Shown piece by piece: positions 29,784 to 39,427 of a DNA stretch of 64,000 bases. The DNA is taken from assembly GCF_000829675.1 (NCBI RefSeq), contig NZ_BBRX01000029.1:1-64000 (forward strand). Reading direction: 5' to 3'. The position numbers were made by a program, and so were the translations under genes. Source of the stretch: Acinetobacter rudis. GTDB lineage: Bacteria; Pseudomonadota; Gammaproteobacteria; Pseudomonadales; Moraxellaceae. The notes beneath the pieces are model-generated. The model worked only from the letters and a program-made list of their open reading frames with translations. It did not search any database and was not told the DNA's origin. Within the stretch, counting starts at the first letter, position 1. The number at the start of each line of letters is the position of its first letter.

Positions 29784-30506
29784 ATGCAGCAAACACGTCT
29801 CTATCAAACTATAGTCACAAAAATACAAGATGATATTAAAAATGGGGTATACAGCGTTGGATCTAAGCTACCACCTGAACGCGATTTAGCGCAGTTATTG
29901 GGAGTGAGTCGTACCTCTATTCGTGAAGCCATCATTGCTCTAGAGGTCTGTGGTATCGTAGAAGTCAAACTTGGCAGTGGTGTTTATGTACTAAAGACTC
30001 AGTTCGAAACGGCCTCGCCAGTCACTGATCCTGTATTGAATATCCATCCTCGATTAGCTCCATTTTTAACAGAGACTCAAGACATGTCGCCTTTTGAATT
30101 ATTAGAAGCGCGATTATATATCGAGCCTTATCTGGCAGAGCTCGCTGCCAAACATCGGACAGAACAACAACTCGCAGAGATTAAACAAGCCTTCATGATG
30201 AATGTCAGTGATAATCTCGAACACTCACACGACCATATTGGTGATCGCTTATTTCATATTCGTATTGCTGAAGCGAGTCAAAATAATGCCTATACTTTTT
30301 TCTTAAAATACTTATTGGGCCAACAATATACTGAGCTGTTTAGTCGCCTGCTGAGTCTCTACACCACAACTGACATGCCATTGCGTTCTCAATATGAGCA
30401 CCAAGAAATCTTAACTGCAATTCAAAATCAAGAACCCGAACGTGCACGAAAAGCCATGCAAAACCATATACAGCAGGTCATCCAGATTTTTTCTAGACAG
30501 GAGTAA
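29784..30506 (+). CDS. GntR-family (FadR-type) regulator of the fuconate operon
   Basis: DNA-binding protein of about 240 aa. The winged helix is N-terminal (LYQTIVTKIQDDIKNG, LPPERDLAQLLGVSRTSIREAI). The all-helical FCD effector domain follows, with metal-binding type residues in EARLYIEPYLAELAA and the late His-containing HQEILTAIQNQEPERARKAM. The ATG at 29784 is preferred to an upstream TTG at 29751. It is divergent from the fuconate operon, with an inverted repeat in the shared promoter, so it most likely represses that operon and responds to an intermediate. Confidence 0.85.
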   Translation: MQQTRLYQTIVTKIQDDIKNGVYSVGSKLPPERDLAQLLGVSRTSIREAIIALEVCGIVEVKLGSGVYVLKTQFETASPVTDPVLNIHPRLAPFLTETQDMSPFELLEARLYIEPYLAELAAKHRTEQQLAEIKQAFMMNVSDNLEHSHDHIGDRLFHIRIAEASQNNAYTFFLKYLLGQQYTELFSRLLSLYTTTDMPLRSQYEHQEILTAIQNQEPERARKAMQNHIQQVIQIFSRQE

Positions 30507-30803
30507 ATCCTAGACCAATACTGACAACTTCAAAAATACTCCCTTGTTCTTTTTGCTAAAAAGAAATAAGGGGAGCCTCTGAAAATGATCTTTTAATTGA
30601 CTAAAACCTTCTATTTTTATCGCCTGAAAGCCCTTTTCTTGGGCTTAATCTCTACAAATTTTATCGAGTAACTGTGCCATTCTCAGCGCAAATTTTATGA
30701 TTTGCTCTGTTGACTTCGCTTGGATTAAATTATATAAACACCAATAACGATACATATCGTATCAATATAAAACAACAATCACTTTTAACATAGGATGTTA
30801 AAC

Positions 30804-32195
30804 ATGATAGGACTCATTGGAATAATCCTATCCTTAGTATTGCTCATGTATCTGGCGTATAAAGGATTCAGCGTCATCATTCTTGCACCATTACTGGCAT
30901 TATTTGCAGTACTTTGGAGTGGCCTCAGTCATGAGGTTTTAGGTGTCTATTCTCAGATTTTTATGACGGGACTTGGCGGTTATATCATCAAATATTTTCC
31001 ATTGTTTTTACTCGGTGCAATCTTTGGAAAACTCATGGATGACTCAGGTTCAGCTCGAACAATTGCAAACTTTTTTGTTGATAAACTTGGACATAAACGT
31101 GCCATGTTATCGATTGTTTTATCATGTGCAATTTTAACCTATGGTGGTGTATCACTCTTTGTTGTTGGATTTGCTGTCTTCCCAATTGCAGCTGCATTAT
31201 TTAAAGAACTCGGTATCCCAAAGCGTCTAATTCCTGGTGCAATCATGCTTGGAGCCCTAACCTTTACCATGACTGCATTACCTGGTACGCCTGCGATTCA
31301 AAATGCGATCCCGATGCCCTTTTTTAATACAGACCTCTATGCTGCTCCAGGTCTAGGGATTTTATCTTCGATCTTTATTTTAATTACAGGTATGTACTGG
31401 CTGAACTACCGCACTCAACGAGCACATGCACAGCAAGAGGGTTATGGCCAACATATCGAACCTGAAACACAGATCTCTATGGGTCAGCAGGGTCCAAGTT
31501 TAATCATCGCCATGCTGCCGATTATTGTAGTGATTGTGACGAATCTTATTTTGACCAAATTCATTTTACCAAGCCTAGATACTGCCTACTTGAGTACAGA
31601 TAAATTTGGAAATACTTCACTAAATTCGGTGCTTGGTTTATGGGCAATTATCTGTGCACTGGTCTTAGCCTGCCTGACAATTATTGTTTGTAATTGGCAA
31701 CGTATTCGCGATATCAAAGACTCATTACAACAAGGTGTATCTTCTTCATTTTTACCTATCTTTAACACGGCCTCTGAAGTTGGTTATGGTTCGGTAATTG
31801 CCTCTTTGGCAGGCTTCTTAATCTTACGTGATTTCTTAATTGGGCTCGCTCCTCACAATCCCCTGATTTCAGAAGCGATCGTGATTAACGTCTTAGCGGG
31901 AATTACAGGTTCTGCTTCTGGTGGACTGAGTATTGCACTGAACACGATGGGTGAAACCTATATGAATCTGGCAATACAACATGGGATTTCACCTGAACTC
32001 ATGCATCGTGTTGCGTCGATGGCTTCAGGTGCCTTGGACTCACTCCCACATAATGGTGCAGTGATTACTATCATTACCCTTTGTGGTCTAAGCCATAAAC
32101 AGTCTTATTACGATATGTTTGTCGTTGCCGTGATTATTCCCTTAATTGCATTAATTGGCGTGATCAGCTTCGGCACTATGTTCGGTTCATTTTAA
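30804..32195 (+). CDS. GntP-family permease
   Basis: Inner-membrane symporter of about 463 aa with twelve or more helices. The ATG at 30804 is preferred (AGGA 8 bases upstream); 30795 is an alternative. The pattern with GGYIIKYFPLFLLGAIFGKLM, TYGGVSLFVVGF, MTALPGTPAIQNAIP and GALDSLPHNGAVIT is that of GntP carriers for gluconate or hydroxybutyrate-type acids. It is followed by two dehydrogenase genes on the same strand, suggesting that it imports their hydroxy-acid substrate. Confidence 0.85.
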   Translation: MIGLIGIILSLVLLMYLAYKGFSVIILAPLLALFAVLWSGLSHEVLGVYSQIFMTGLGGYIIKYFPLFLLGAIFGKLMDDSGSARTIANFFVDKLGHKRAMLSIVLSCAILTYGGVSLFVVGFAVFPIAAALFKELGIPKRLIPGAIMLGALTFTMTALPGTPAIQNAIPMPFFNTDLYAAPGLGILSSIFILITGMYWLNYRTQRAHAQQEGYGQHIEPETQISMGQQGPSLIIAMLPIIVVIVTNLILTKFILPSLDTAYLSTDKFGNTSLNSVLGLWAIICALVLACLTIIVCNWQRIRDIKDSLQQGVSSSFLPIFNTASEVGYGSVIASLAGFLILRDFLIGLAPHNPLISEAIVINVLAGITGSASGGLSIALNTMGETYMNLAIQHGISPELMHRVASMASGALDSLPHNGAVITIITLCGLSHKQSYYDMFVVAVIIPLIALIGVISFGTMFGSF

Positions 32196-32236
32196 TCTTC
32201 ACCTTAACACTTACAATAATTGCAAAGGAATACCTT

Positions 32237-33400
32237 ATGTCACATGCGATTCAACTCCCCCGTATGATGGAAGTCGGCAAAAATGCACGCGCAAAACTCC
32301 CACAAATATTAGCTGCATTGGGTTGTCATAAGCCATTAATTATCACTGATAAAATCATGGTATCTTTGGGCTATATCCAACAAATTCAGACCCTCTTGCT
32401 TGAAGCTAACATTCAAGCAGATTACTTTGATCAAACCATTCCTGAACCAACCTCAGCCTCAATTACAGCTGGAGTTACACATATTCGCACTCATCAATAC
32501 GATGCAATTATTGCAGTTGGCGGAGGCAGCCCAATAGACAGTGCCAAAGCGATGAGTATCTTGGCTAAATTTGGTGGTGAAATCCGTGATTATAAATTTC
32601 CACGTCAAGTAAACGAAGCTGGATTACCGATTATTGCTATACCCACTACAGCTGGCACAGGTTCAGAATGCACGCGCTTTACCATTATCACTGACGATGT
32701 AAGTAGCGAGAAAATGCTTTGTGCTGGTATTGGCTTCCTGCCTGTTGCCGCGATTGTTGACTACGAGTTAACGATGTCATTGCCAGCAAGAACTACAGCA
32801 GATACAGGCATCGATGCACTAACGCATGCGATTGAAGCCTATGTAAGTGCCAAAGCAAATGCCTATAGCGATGCCCAAGCTCTAGCCGCAATGAGCCTCA
32901 TCGGACCCAATCTACAAACGGTTTACCATGAACCTGATAATGAACAAGCACGTGAACAGATGATGCTGGGTTCAACTCTTGCGGGTATTGCTTTTTCTAA
33001 TGCCTCTGTCGCTTTAGTTCATGGTATGAGTCGTCCAATCGGCGCATTTTTCCATGTGCCACATGGCTTATCCAATGCCATGTTATTGCCAAGTGTTACA
33101 GCCTATTCAATACCAGCTGCGCCAACACGCTATGCAACGTGCGCCAAAGCCATAGGTGTTGCACATGCCGATGACAGTGATGAGATTGCGAATGAGAAAT
33201 TAATCCAAGCCTTAATCAAAATTAATCAAGACCTTAATGTACCTACCCTCGCAGAATTCGGTGTCGATAAAGCAGAGTTTGATCAAGTTCTTCACACCAT
33301 GGCGGAACAAGCACTGGCATCAGGTTCACCCAATAACAACCCAAGAGTTCCAAGTATTGCTGAAATGAAACAGCTCTACCAAGCACTTTGGAACTCATAA
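32237..33400 (+). CDS. Iron-containing alcohol dehydrogenase
   Basis: Group III alcohol dehydrogenase of 387 aa. The NAD-binding loop is VGGGSPIDSAKAM. Metal ligands lie in DTGIDALTHAIEAYVS (Asp and His), HGMSRPIGAFFHVPHG (two His) as expected. TAGTGSECTRFTII is the usual phosphate-binding turn. It starts 41 bases after the permease gene and lies before a CoA-acylating semialdehyde dehydrogenase, so it should oxidise an omega-hydroxy acid (3- or 4-carbon) to a semialdehyde. Confidence 0.87.
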   Translation: MSHAIQLPRMMEVGKNARAKLPQILAALGCHKPLIITDKIMVSLGYIQQIQTLLLEANIQADYFDQTIPEPTSASITAGVTHIRTHQYDAIIAVGGGSPIDSAKAMSILAKFGGEIRDYKFPRQVNEAGLPIIAIPTTAGTGSECTRFTIITDDVSSEKMLCAGIGFLPVAAIVDYELTMSLPARTTADTGIDALTHAIEAYVSAKANAYSDAQALAAMSLIGPNLQTVYHEPDNEQAREQMMLGSTLAGIAFSNASVALVHGMSRPIGAFFHVPHGLSNAMLLPSVTAYSIPAAPTRYATCAKAIGVAHADDSDEIANEKLIQALIKINQDLNVPTLAEFGVDKAEFDQVLHTMAEQALASGSPNNNPRVPSIAEMKQLYQALWNS

Positions 33401-33470
33401 ATTTTTCAAATCTTTTTAACAAAACCCCTTTTATAAATAGCAAATCCAAGGACTCATTGAGGATCATCCT

Positions 33471-34967
33471 ATGCAAACTATCGGACACTTTATCAATGGT
33501 CAACACCATGATGAACACAGCAGAACCCAAGCTGTATTTAACCCATCCACGGGGACACAAGACAAACAGGTCTCCATTGCCAGCGCAAAGACTGTTGAGC
33601 ACGCCATCGCCTCAGCACAAGCAGCTTTCCCTGCATGGCGCGATACTCCTGTCATCAAACGCGCACGCGTAATGTTTAAGTTCAAGGAGTTACTTGAACA
33701 GCATGCTGATAAGATCTGCGAGTTGATTGGAGAAGAACACGGTAAAATTGTCCATGATGCAGCTGGCGAATTACAACGTGGTATTGAAAATGTCGAATAT
33801 GCATGCGGGGCACCAGAGTTTTTAAAAGGTGAATTTAGCAAAAATGTAGGACCATCAATTGACTCATGGAGTGAGATGCAACCACTCGGAGTCGTTGCAG
33901 GGATCACACCTTTTAACTTCCCAGTGATGGTGCCTTTATGGATGTTCCCAATGGCGATCGTCTGTGGCAACACCTTTGTACTCAAACCCTCAGAACGAGA
34001 TCCGTCTGCAACCTTATATATCGCACAACTTTTGCAACAAGCAGGCCTACCCGATGGCGTACTTAACGTTGTCAATGGTGACAAAGTTGCTGTTGATACA
34101 CTGCTACATGATCATCGCGTCCAAGCAGTCAGCTTTGTTGGTTCAACACCAATCGCACAGTATATTTATCAAACTGCCACCGCCAATGGTAAACGTTGCC
34201 AAGCATTAGGTGGTGCAAAAAACCATGCCATTGTTATGCCTGATGCAGATATCGACAACGTGGTGAGTTCTTTACTCGGGGCTGCATTCGGGTCTTCTGG
34301 TGAACGCTGTATGGCACTTTCTGTAGCTGTTGCAGTAGGTGATGAGGTCGCTGATTTGATGATCGCGAAATTATCAGAAGCAATGAAAGCGCTTAAATAT
34401 GGGCCATACTTTGATAAAAACAATGACTTTGGTGCTGTCATCACAGCCGAACACAAAGCTAAAGTGATTGCTTATATTGATAGTGCTGAACAGCAAGGGG
34501 CAAAAATTATTGTTGATGGTCGTCAAGCCGCACCCACAGGTTATGAAAATGGCTTCTATGTCGGTGCAACATTAATTGACCAAGTACAAGCCAATATGAC
34601 CAGTTATAAAGAAGAAATTTTTGGTCCTGTGTTACAAGTTATGCGCGTGAACAACATGCAAGAAGCCATGGACCTGATTGATAATCATGAGTATGGAAAT
34701 GGTACATGTATCTATACACGTGATGGTGAAGCAGCGCGGTATTTTAGTGATCACATTAAAGTTGGTATGGTGGGTATTAATGTCCCATTACCTGTACCTG
34801 TTGCCTACCATAGTTTTGGGGGGTGGAAACGTTCACTCTTTGGTGACTTATATGCCTATGGTCCAGATGGCGCACGTTTTTATACCCGTCGTAAAACCAT
34901 TACACAGCGTTGGCCAACGGCTAATGTGCGTGAAGGAGCTCAATTCTCAATGCCTACATTAAATTAA
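33471..34967 (+). CDS. mmsA: CoA-acylating methylmalonate-semialdehyde dehydrogenase type
   Basis: Aldehyde dehydrogenase of 498 aa. NFP at 149-151, the MMSDH signature ALGGAKNHAIVMPDAD (245-260) and nucleophile Cys280 in FGSSGERCMALS place it with enzymes turning malonate or methylmalonate semialdehyde into acetyl- or propionyl-CoA. It does not sit with valine or inositol genes but with a permease and an alcohol dehydrogenase, so 3-hydroxypropionate or a related acid is a plausible feedstock. Symbol by family only. Confidence 0.85.
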   Translation: MQTIGHFINGQHHDEHSRTQAVFNPSTGTQDKQVSIASAKTVEHAIASAQAAFPAWRDTPVIKRARVMFKFKELLEQHADKICELIGEEHGKIVHDAAGELQRGIENVEYACGAPEFLKGEFSKNVGPSIDSWSEMQPLGVVAGITPFNFPVMVPLWMFPMAIVCGNTFVLKPSERDPSATLYIAQLLQQAGLPDGVLNVVNGDKVAVDTLLHDHRVQAVSFVGSTPIAQYIYQTATANGKRCQALGGAKNHAIVMPDADIDNVVSSLLGAAFGSSGERCMALSVAVAVGDEVADLMIAKLSEAMKALKYGPYFDKNNDFGAVITAEHKAKVIAYIDSAEQQGAKIIVDGRQAAPTGYENGFYVGATLIDQVQANMTSYKEEIFGPVLQVMRVNNMQEAMDLIDNHEYGNGTCIYTRDGEAARYFSDHIKVGMVGINVPLPVPVAYHSFGGWKRSLFGDLYAYGPDGARFYTRRKTITQRWPTANVREGAQFSMPTLN

Positions 34968-34986
34968 ATTTAATCCACTCAATTAA

Positions 34987-35026
34987 AACTGCGAGAGGGT
35001 TTATTTTTATTCACCATCTCGCAGTT
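34987..35026. terminator. Likely bidirectional terminator
   Basis: Perfect 10-bp stem AACTGCGAGA / TCTCGCAGTT with a 20-base T-rich loop, between convergent mmsA-type and iclR-type genes. Confidence 0.65.
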
Positions 35027-35069
35027 GCTATTGATCAGCATGTTAAATAACAAAAATTAAAGTGCGGAC

Positions 35070-35828
35070 TTATTCGTTGCTGTGTTGTTCAATTAACATA
35101 CCTAAGGCTTGAGCAGCTTCGCGTAACATCGGTTCAAAAGCGATAAGGTCTGCTAATGATTTTCGAATTGTAGGCGCATGTGTATATAAACATGCCACGA
35201 TTTGTTCATTACGACAGATCGGTACGGAACACGCTACCATTCCTGCGATAAACTCCTCATCATCAGTCCCAAGTTTTTGCTCAAAAATCTGCTCTAAATT
35301 ATTGGCAAATGCAGTCGGATCAACCAAGGTATTTTTGGTCATGGCCTGAATTGGTAATAATTTTAAAACTTTTTGTTGTCTAGCTTCAGGGAGATAACTT
35401 AAAAATAGTTTTCCACTCGACGTACACCAAAGCGGTACGGTAGAGCCTACTGGCAAATAAACCTGTAATGGCCAATTGGTTTGAATACGATCGGTGTATA
35501 GCATTTGATTATTATTTAAAATTGCGATACCACAGGTTTCGCCAATCTGATCTGATAAACGCTGTAAAATTGCAAGACGCTCTATTTTTAAAGGTTCTTG
35601 TTCCCACGCTCCCATCAGCATTTTAAAGGTACGATCACCAATCACATAACCACCATAACTCTCACACTTGACAAACCCCTCTTGTTCTAGCGTTTGTAAA
35701 AGACGATGTATACTCGGTTTTGGAATATCCAGTGCTACAGCTAAGTCGAGTGGTGATGGTGGATGTTTTGCCTGTGAAATGGCTTCTATAATATCCAATA
35801 CACGGGTGATTGAAGAGCCTTTCGTCAT
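35070..35828 (-). CDS. IclR-family transcriptional regulator
   Basis: Regulator of 252 aa. The N-terminal winged helix reads SPLDLAVALDIPKPSIHRLLQTLEQEGFVK, and the C-terminal GAF-like effector domain has CGIAILNNNQMLYTDRI and CTSSGKLFLSYLPE. It is convergent with the permease-dehydrogenase operon and is probably its regulator. The effector is unknown. Confidence 0.87.
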   Translation of the reverse strand: MTKGSSITRVLDIIEAISQAKHPPSPLDLAVALDIPKPSIHRLLQTLEQEGFVKCESYGGYVIGDRTFKMLMGAWEQEPLKIERLAILQRLSDQIGETCGIAILNNNQMLYTDRIQTNWPLQVYLPVGSTVPLWCTSSGKLFLSYLPEARQQKVLKLLPIQAMTKNTLVDPTAFANNLEQIFEQKLGTDDEEFIAGMVACSVPICRNEQIVACLYTHAPTIRKSLADLIAFEPMLREAAQALGMLIEQHSNE

Positions 35829-36084
35829 CGATCGCTATTCCTAAATGAAGCGGCAAAAAAAGCATTATAGTATAGCGTCTACAGCTTGGATAGTTGATGA
35901 TCAGCTTCGTTCTCCATCAACATGCCCTGTGATCGTAAACAACAAAACAAAACACATAAATCTGAAGTAGTCTCTTGTCCTTGTCTAGTTCTTCACCTAT
36001 ATTTCAGTGCATGGCCATATCGCAACGACAGAACTCAATAACGATTTTCACCCTAAAACATCAGAATATTAGTGAAGCATAATT

Positions 36085-36843
36085 ATGGAAAATAAATCGG
36101 TCACGCCTAAAACCTTATGGCTTTTTGCTGTCATATTAAGCTTAGGTTTTATTATATCTTCTGTTGTTATTGGCTATGCCTTTAAACAGCTTAATGGTAA
36201 TAGAGACTCAATCACGGTTAAAGGGCTTGCTGAAAAACCGATAAAAGCGGATACCGCGCGTTGGGAAATCCATCTCACAACCAGTCGCGCCACACCCAGC
36301 ATTTCAGAAGCCTATCAGTTACTTGATCAACAAATGAAAACTCTAAAAAGTTTTTTTGCTGAACATGGCTTTAAAAATGTCGAACTTCAATTGGGAAATA
36401 AAAGTTCAGAAGGCTACTATGAAAGTGTGGAAACCGCTGATGGCCGAACTATACGTGAGTTTAAAGGTTATACCGCGAAACAATCATTAGTCATTACCAG
36501 TCGTGACCTTGCCAAAATTACCCAAGCCGCAAAAGACGTCTACTTACTAGATGAAAAAGAAATTAAAGTCGATGAAAAACCAGAATATCTGGTATCAAAC
36601 TTAGAAGAAATTAAAATGTCCTTAATTGCCAATGCCACCAAAAATGCCCATAGCCGTGCCTATGAATTTGCCAAAGTTGGTGATGTCAAAGTTGGAGCAA
36701 TGCGTTCAGCGAGCCAAGGTGCGTTTTATATTTTGCCAGAAAGTGGGTCTGATGATGACAGCGATTATGGCGGTGCTTATGACAAAACCACCTTGAATAA
36801 AATTGCGCGTGTAGTCGTCACAATCAATTATGCCATCGAATAA
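36085..36843 (+). CDS. SIMPL domain (DUF541) protein
   Basis: Protein of 252 aa with one N-terminal membrane anchor or uncleaved signal (LWLFAVILSLGFIISSVVIGYAF) and a periplasmic SIMPL domain. Family marks are SITVKGLAEKPIKAD near the start and the repeat-rich middle with KNAHSRAYEFAKVGDVKVG; it ends KIARVVVTINYAI. The role is unclear; relatives have been linked to oxidative stress and signalling. It is monocistronic. Confidence 0.88.
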   Translation: MENKSVTPKTLWLFAVILSLGFIISSVVIGYAFKQLNGNRDSITVKGLAEKPIKADTARWEIHLTTSRATPSISEAYQLLDQQMKTLKSFFAEHGFKNVELQLGNKSSEGYYESVETADGRTIREFKGYTAKQSLVITSRDLAKITQAAKDVYLLDEKEIKVDEKPEYLVSNLEEIKMSLIANATKNAHSRAYEFAKVGDVKVGAMRSASQGAFYILPESGSDDDSDYGGAYDKTTLNKIARVVVTINYAIE

Positions 36844-36865
36844 TACTGCTCTATATAATGCTAAA

Positions 36866-36888
36866 ACCAGTCAGTTCCACTGACTGGT
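36866..36888. terminator. Hairpin after the SIMPL gene, possible terminator
   Basis: Perfect 9-bp stem ACCAGTCAG / CTGACTGGT with a 5-base loop, 23 bases after the stop. No T-run follows on the plus strand, so intrinsic termination is uncertain. Confidence 0.4.
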
Positions 36889-37100
36889 GCGCAGTAGCAG
36901 GAAAAGTTATTTCGATTATTAGACTTTCAGTTTTTTATTCAAAAGAGGTTAAGTGAGTTAAACATCAGATTTGAAAATCTATATGATTTACTCTATATCC
37001 ATTATTAATGGATTTTCTCCAAATACTGTGCAGAAAATCAAGTTTTCAAATTGAGCCTTTGTATCTCGCTCTTTGGCATCAAATTAGAAAAGAACCGATT

Positions 37101-38393
37101 TCAATTTTGAATTTGAACTATTTCACTCACCAAGTGCCATTTTATTTTCTTCGCTTGCTTTAAAACGGCATGATCATAAAACTCCAAGAACCTTGGGGCG
37201 ATATCGCCTTTGAGCAGTACCACATGCTGGCGATAATCATCAATCGAATTTTCCTCATAATGATCTCGATCGTTATAACCTACGTATATCGGCTGACCAT
37301 CTAAATTAACTTGCTCATCATAACGATAAACACCATCAACAATGACCTGCTGACCTGATTCCATATAAATCCTCTTGTCAGGTTTCTGCTCGCGATATAC
37401 CCCTTGATCTGGAAATATATCAGGTGCATCTAAACGACGAATCCATTTACGACTTTCATCCACGTCTAAAACTTGATAATTATTTCCCACATCATAGCTA
37501 ATATTCAAATATGAACCATTTCGCAAAGGACGTAGTGCCTTATTAAGATCGTAATAACTTTCTAAAACAGGTTGATTACTTGGTAACAACTGAGGAAATT
37601 CCTCAAGCTGAAATAAAAATCCCTCTTTTTGTTGCTGTGGTTTGAGATTAAAATACTCACAATATTTGGGAAATGTTTTGGCTTCACAAATTCGTTGTAC
37701 CAATGTATTACTGATATAGGTTAGCCAATCAATGCTTTTAATCCCATCTGCAATTTTGCTTCTTTCTCGAATACCCGCACCTTGATAAATCCCCCAAAAA
37801 CGTTCGCCCTGTGCTAATGAGTAATCTCCAACACCCATTGGCTTATATGGGAGAACTCCTTGAAAACCAGCCACAGCATGATATACACCGAGCTTATCAA
37901 TGCACATTTGGATGAGAAATAGAAGAATCTGCTTTTGCTCTGCATCAAAAATCAATTGATTAGGAACATGAAAGGTTAAGGTTGATGCGAATAACTTATG
38001 TCCTTCCCACCCCCGATTTGTAAATGCATAAATCATATACTCAGGAGCTTCATTACGTTCACCAGAAGCACAGCGCCATTCAATTTGATCATCTGGGTGG
38101 GAGTTTTGAGAAATTACTTCTTTAATGCTGGGTATCTCAGCAATATCGTAATAGCGCATTTTTCCTTTTTCATTTACATAGGACCCCCAAGTGAAATGCT
38201 CTACATAATGTTTATTAAATGCTTCAATACACTCAGCTAAAGCTTGACGTTTCTCAGGTGTATGACCTGCAAAATAAAGGAAGTGTGCCTGAAATTCAGC
38301 GCCAGTTATAAATAATGCAGGTTGATCTTTTCGAACCTCCATCCACTGAAAATCTTTACAATACGGGTCTAAATCCTGATAACTATTAATCAT
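37101..38393 (-). CDS. Type VI immunity protein, DUF3396 type with C-terminal extension
   Basis: Protein of 430 aa. The first 250 residues resemble DUF3396 type VI immunity proteins (FTWGSYVNEKGKMRYYD, YAFTNRGWEGHKLFASTLTF, FQGVLPYKPMGVGDYSLAQGERFWGIYQGAG). Residues from about 330 add a second block with MESGQQVIVDGVYRYDEQ, reminiscent of other immunity modules. No signal peptide, so it acts in the cytoplasm, as expected against a nuclease. It is 12 bases after the nuclease gene and has its own ribosome-binding site (AAGGAATAAAA). Confidence 0.78.
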   Translation of the reverse strand: MINSYQDLDPYCKDFQWMEVRKDQPALFITGAEFQAHFLYFAGHTPEKRQALAECIEAFNKHYVEHFTWGSYVNEKGKMRYYDIAEIPSIKEVISQNSHPDDQIEWRCASGERNEAPEYMIYAFTNRGWEGHKLFASTLTFHVPNQLIFDAEQKQILLFLIQMCIDKLGVYHAVAGFQGVLPYKPMGVGDYSLAQGERFWGIYQGAGIRERSKIADGIKSIDWLTYISNTLVQRICEAKTFPKYCEYFNLKPQQQKEGFLFQLEEFPQLLPSNQPVLESYYDLNKALRPLRNGSYLNISYDVGNNYQVLDVDESRKWIRRLDAPDIFPDQGVYREQKPDKRIYMESGQQVIVDGVYRYDEQVNLDGQPIYVGYNDRDHYEENSIDDYRQHVVLLKGDIAPRFLEFYDHAVLKQAKKIKWHLVSEIVQIQN

Positions 38394-38405
38394 TTTTATT
38401 CCTTA

Positions 38406-39413
38406 TCATCGTGCCAAAACAGAAAAACCTGTAATCAATAAAGCATCTTCAATCACTGTAGTTGCCTCAGCAACTCCTGCTGTAGCTACTGTTCCTGCAC
38501 CACCTTCAGCGAATACAACTGAACCACAAATAAATGCACCTGCCAGTCCTACACTTGCAGTAATTGGGATCATTAAATTTTGATATTCTTGTAAAGGCAC
38601 CAATTGGCGATAAAACTGAACTTGGGGTGAAGGTGGAGCAATCATTTTACCCATTGCACCAAACATACTTGGTATACCTTTCTTAGGTACTAAGACTGTA
38701 ACGGCAGGACGAAATATAGCGCTTTTATAAGGTGTTGGATTTTTGATCGGTGGATAGACTGGAATTTTTAAACCACCATTAGGTGGTTTACGCGTATCAC
38801 AACTACAATCAGTATCCGATAATTCTTTAACTTTTTTAGGAGCAATGATTTCATAGGCGTCAAATTGACCATCCGACCAATCATCCTTCCCAAACTTAAT
38901 TTCAACAAGGCGCTCTATATTTTTTCCTTCAGGATAGAATCGACTCCAATCTATCGTTCCTGAATTACGCATTGCAATAATTTCAGTAGCTTTAATCGTT
39001 AAAATCGTCAAATCTGGAATACGGAAAGCACCTTTCGCCATTTCTTCAATTTGTTTTTGTGCAGCACCTAATGGAAAAGTTGATGGCCTATGCATCCGTT
39101 CTGGTTTACCACTCATAAGGGGCTTGGGTGGAGTAAGCCGCATGTTATAACCTACCTCAGCCAAATAAGCCCATACTCCGAAATTGACCTCAGCTTCAGC
39201 TCTAATAGCCTCAGTTACCGTTTGCTGAAATAATCTATTTCCATTTTTCGCTAATTTGGGCTTCTTATTGGCGGCACAAATATGTGCACAGAGATAAGTT
39301 TTATTTGTCCCAACTTCTAATGTTTTTGGCTGTCCCTGAGGCATTGATTTGGTTTCTGATTGCCCATTTTTATTTTGTGCCAATATACCCAAACTTGAAC
39401 CACTACGTCCCAT
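38406..39413 (-). CDS. VRR-NUC-type nuclease, predicted T6SS effector
   Basis: Protein of 335 aa with a PD-(D/E)xK nuclease core: Asp134 in RIPDLTIL, then Glu171-Ile-Lys173 in LVEIKFGKDDW, then Gln183 in SDGQFDAYE, the VRR-NUC arrangement. The N-terminal 70 residues contain Cys/His (YLCAHICAANKKP). The C-terminal 60 residues are hydrophobic, with two membrane-like segments. GGAG precedes the ATG. It sits between a PAAR gene and an immunity gene, which together mark a type VI antibacterial DNase toxin. VRR-Nuc effectors with DUF3396 immunity are, as I recall, described in Salmonella (TseV). Confidence 0.8.
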   Translation of the reverse strand: MGRSGSSLGILAQNKNGQSETKSMPQGQPKTLEVGTNKTYLCAHICAANKKPKLAKNGNRLFQQTVTEAIRAEAEVNFGVWAYLAEVGYNMRLTPPKPLMSGKPERMHRPSTFPLGAAQKQIEEMAKGAFRIPDLTILTIKATEIIAMRNSGTIDWSRFYPEGKNIERLVEIKFGKDDWSDGQFDAYEIIAPKKVKELSDTDCSCDTRKPPNGGLKIPVYPPIKNPTPYKSAIFRPAVTVLVPKKGIPSMFGAMGKMIAPPSPQVQFYRQLVPLQEYQNLMIPITASVGLAGAFICGSVVFAEGGAGTVATAGVAEATTVIEDALLITGFSVLAR

Positions 39414-39427
39414 ATCCCAATCTCCAT

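Noticed and set aside
33243-33602. Minus-strand frame across the alcohol dehydrogenase / semialdehyde dehydrogenase junction
   Set aside because: Overlaps two genes on the other strand and has no recognisable content.
33500-34084. Long minus-strand frame (194 codons) opposite the semialdehyde dehydrogenase gene
   Set aside because: It mirrors a well-supported gene with catalytic motifs on the plus strand and shows no domain of its own.
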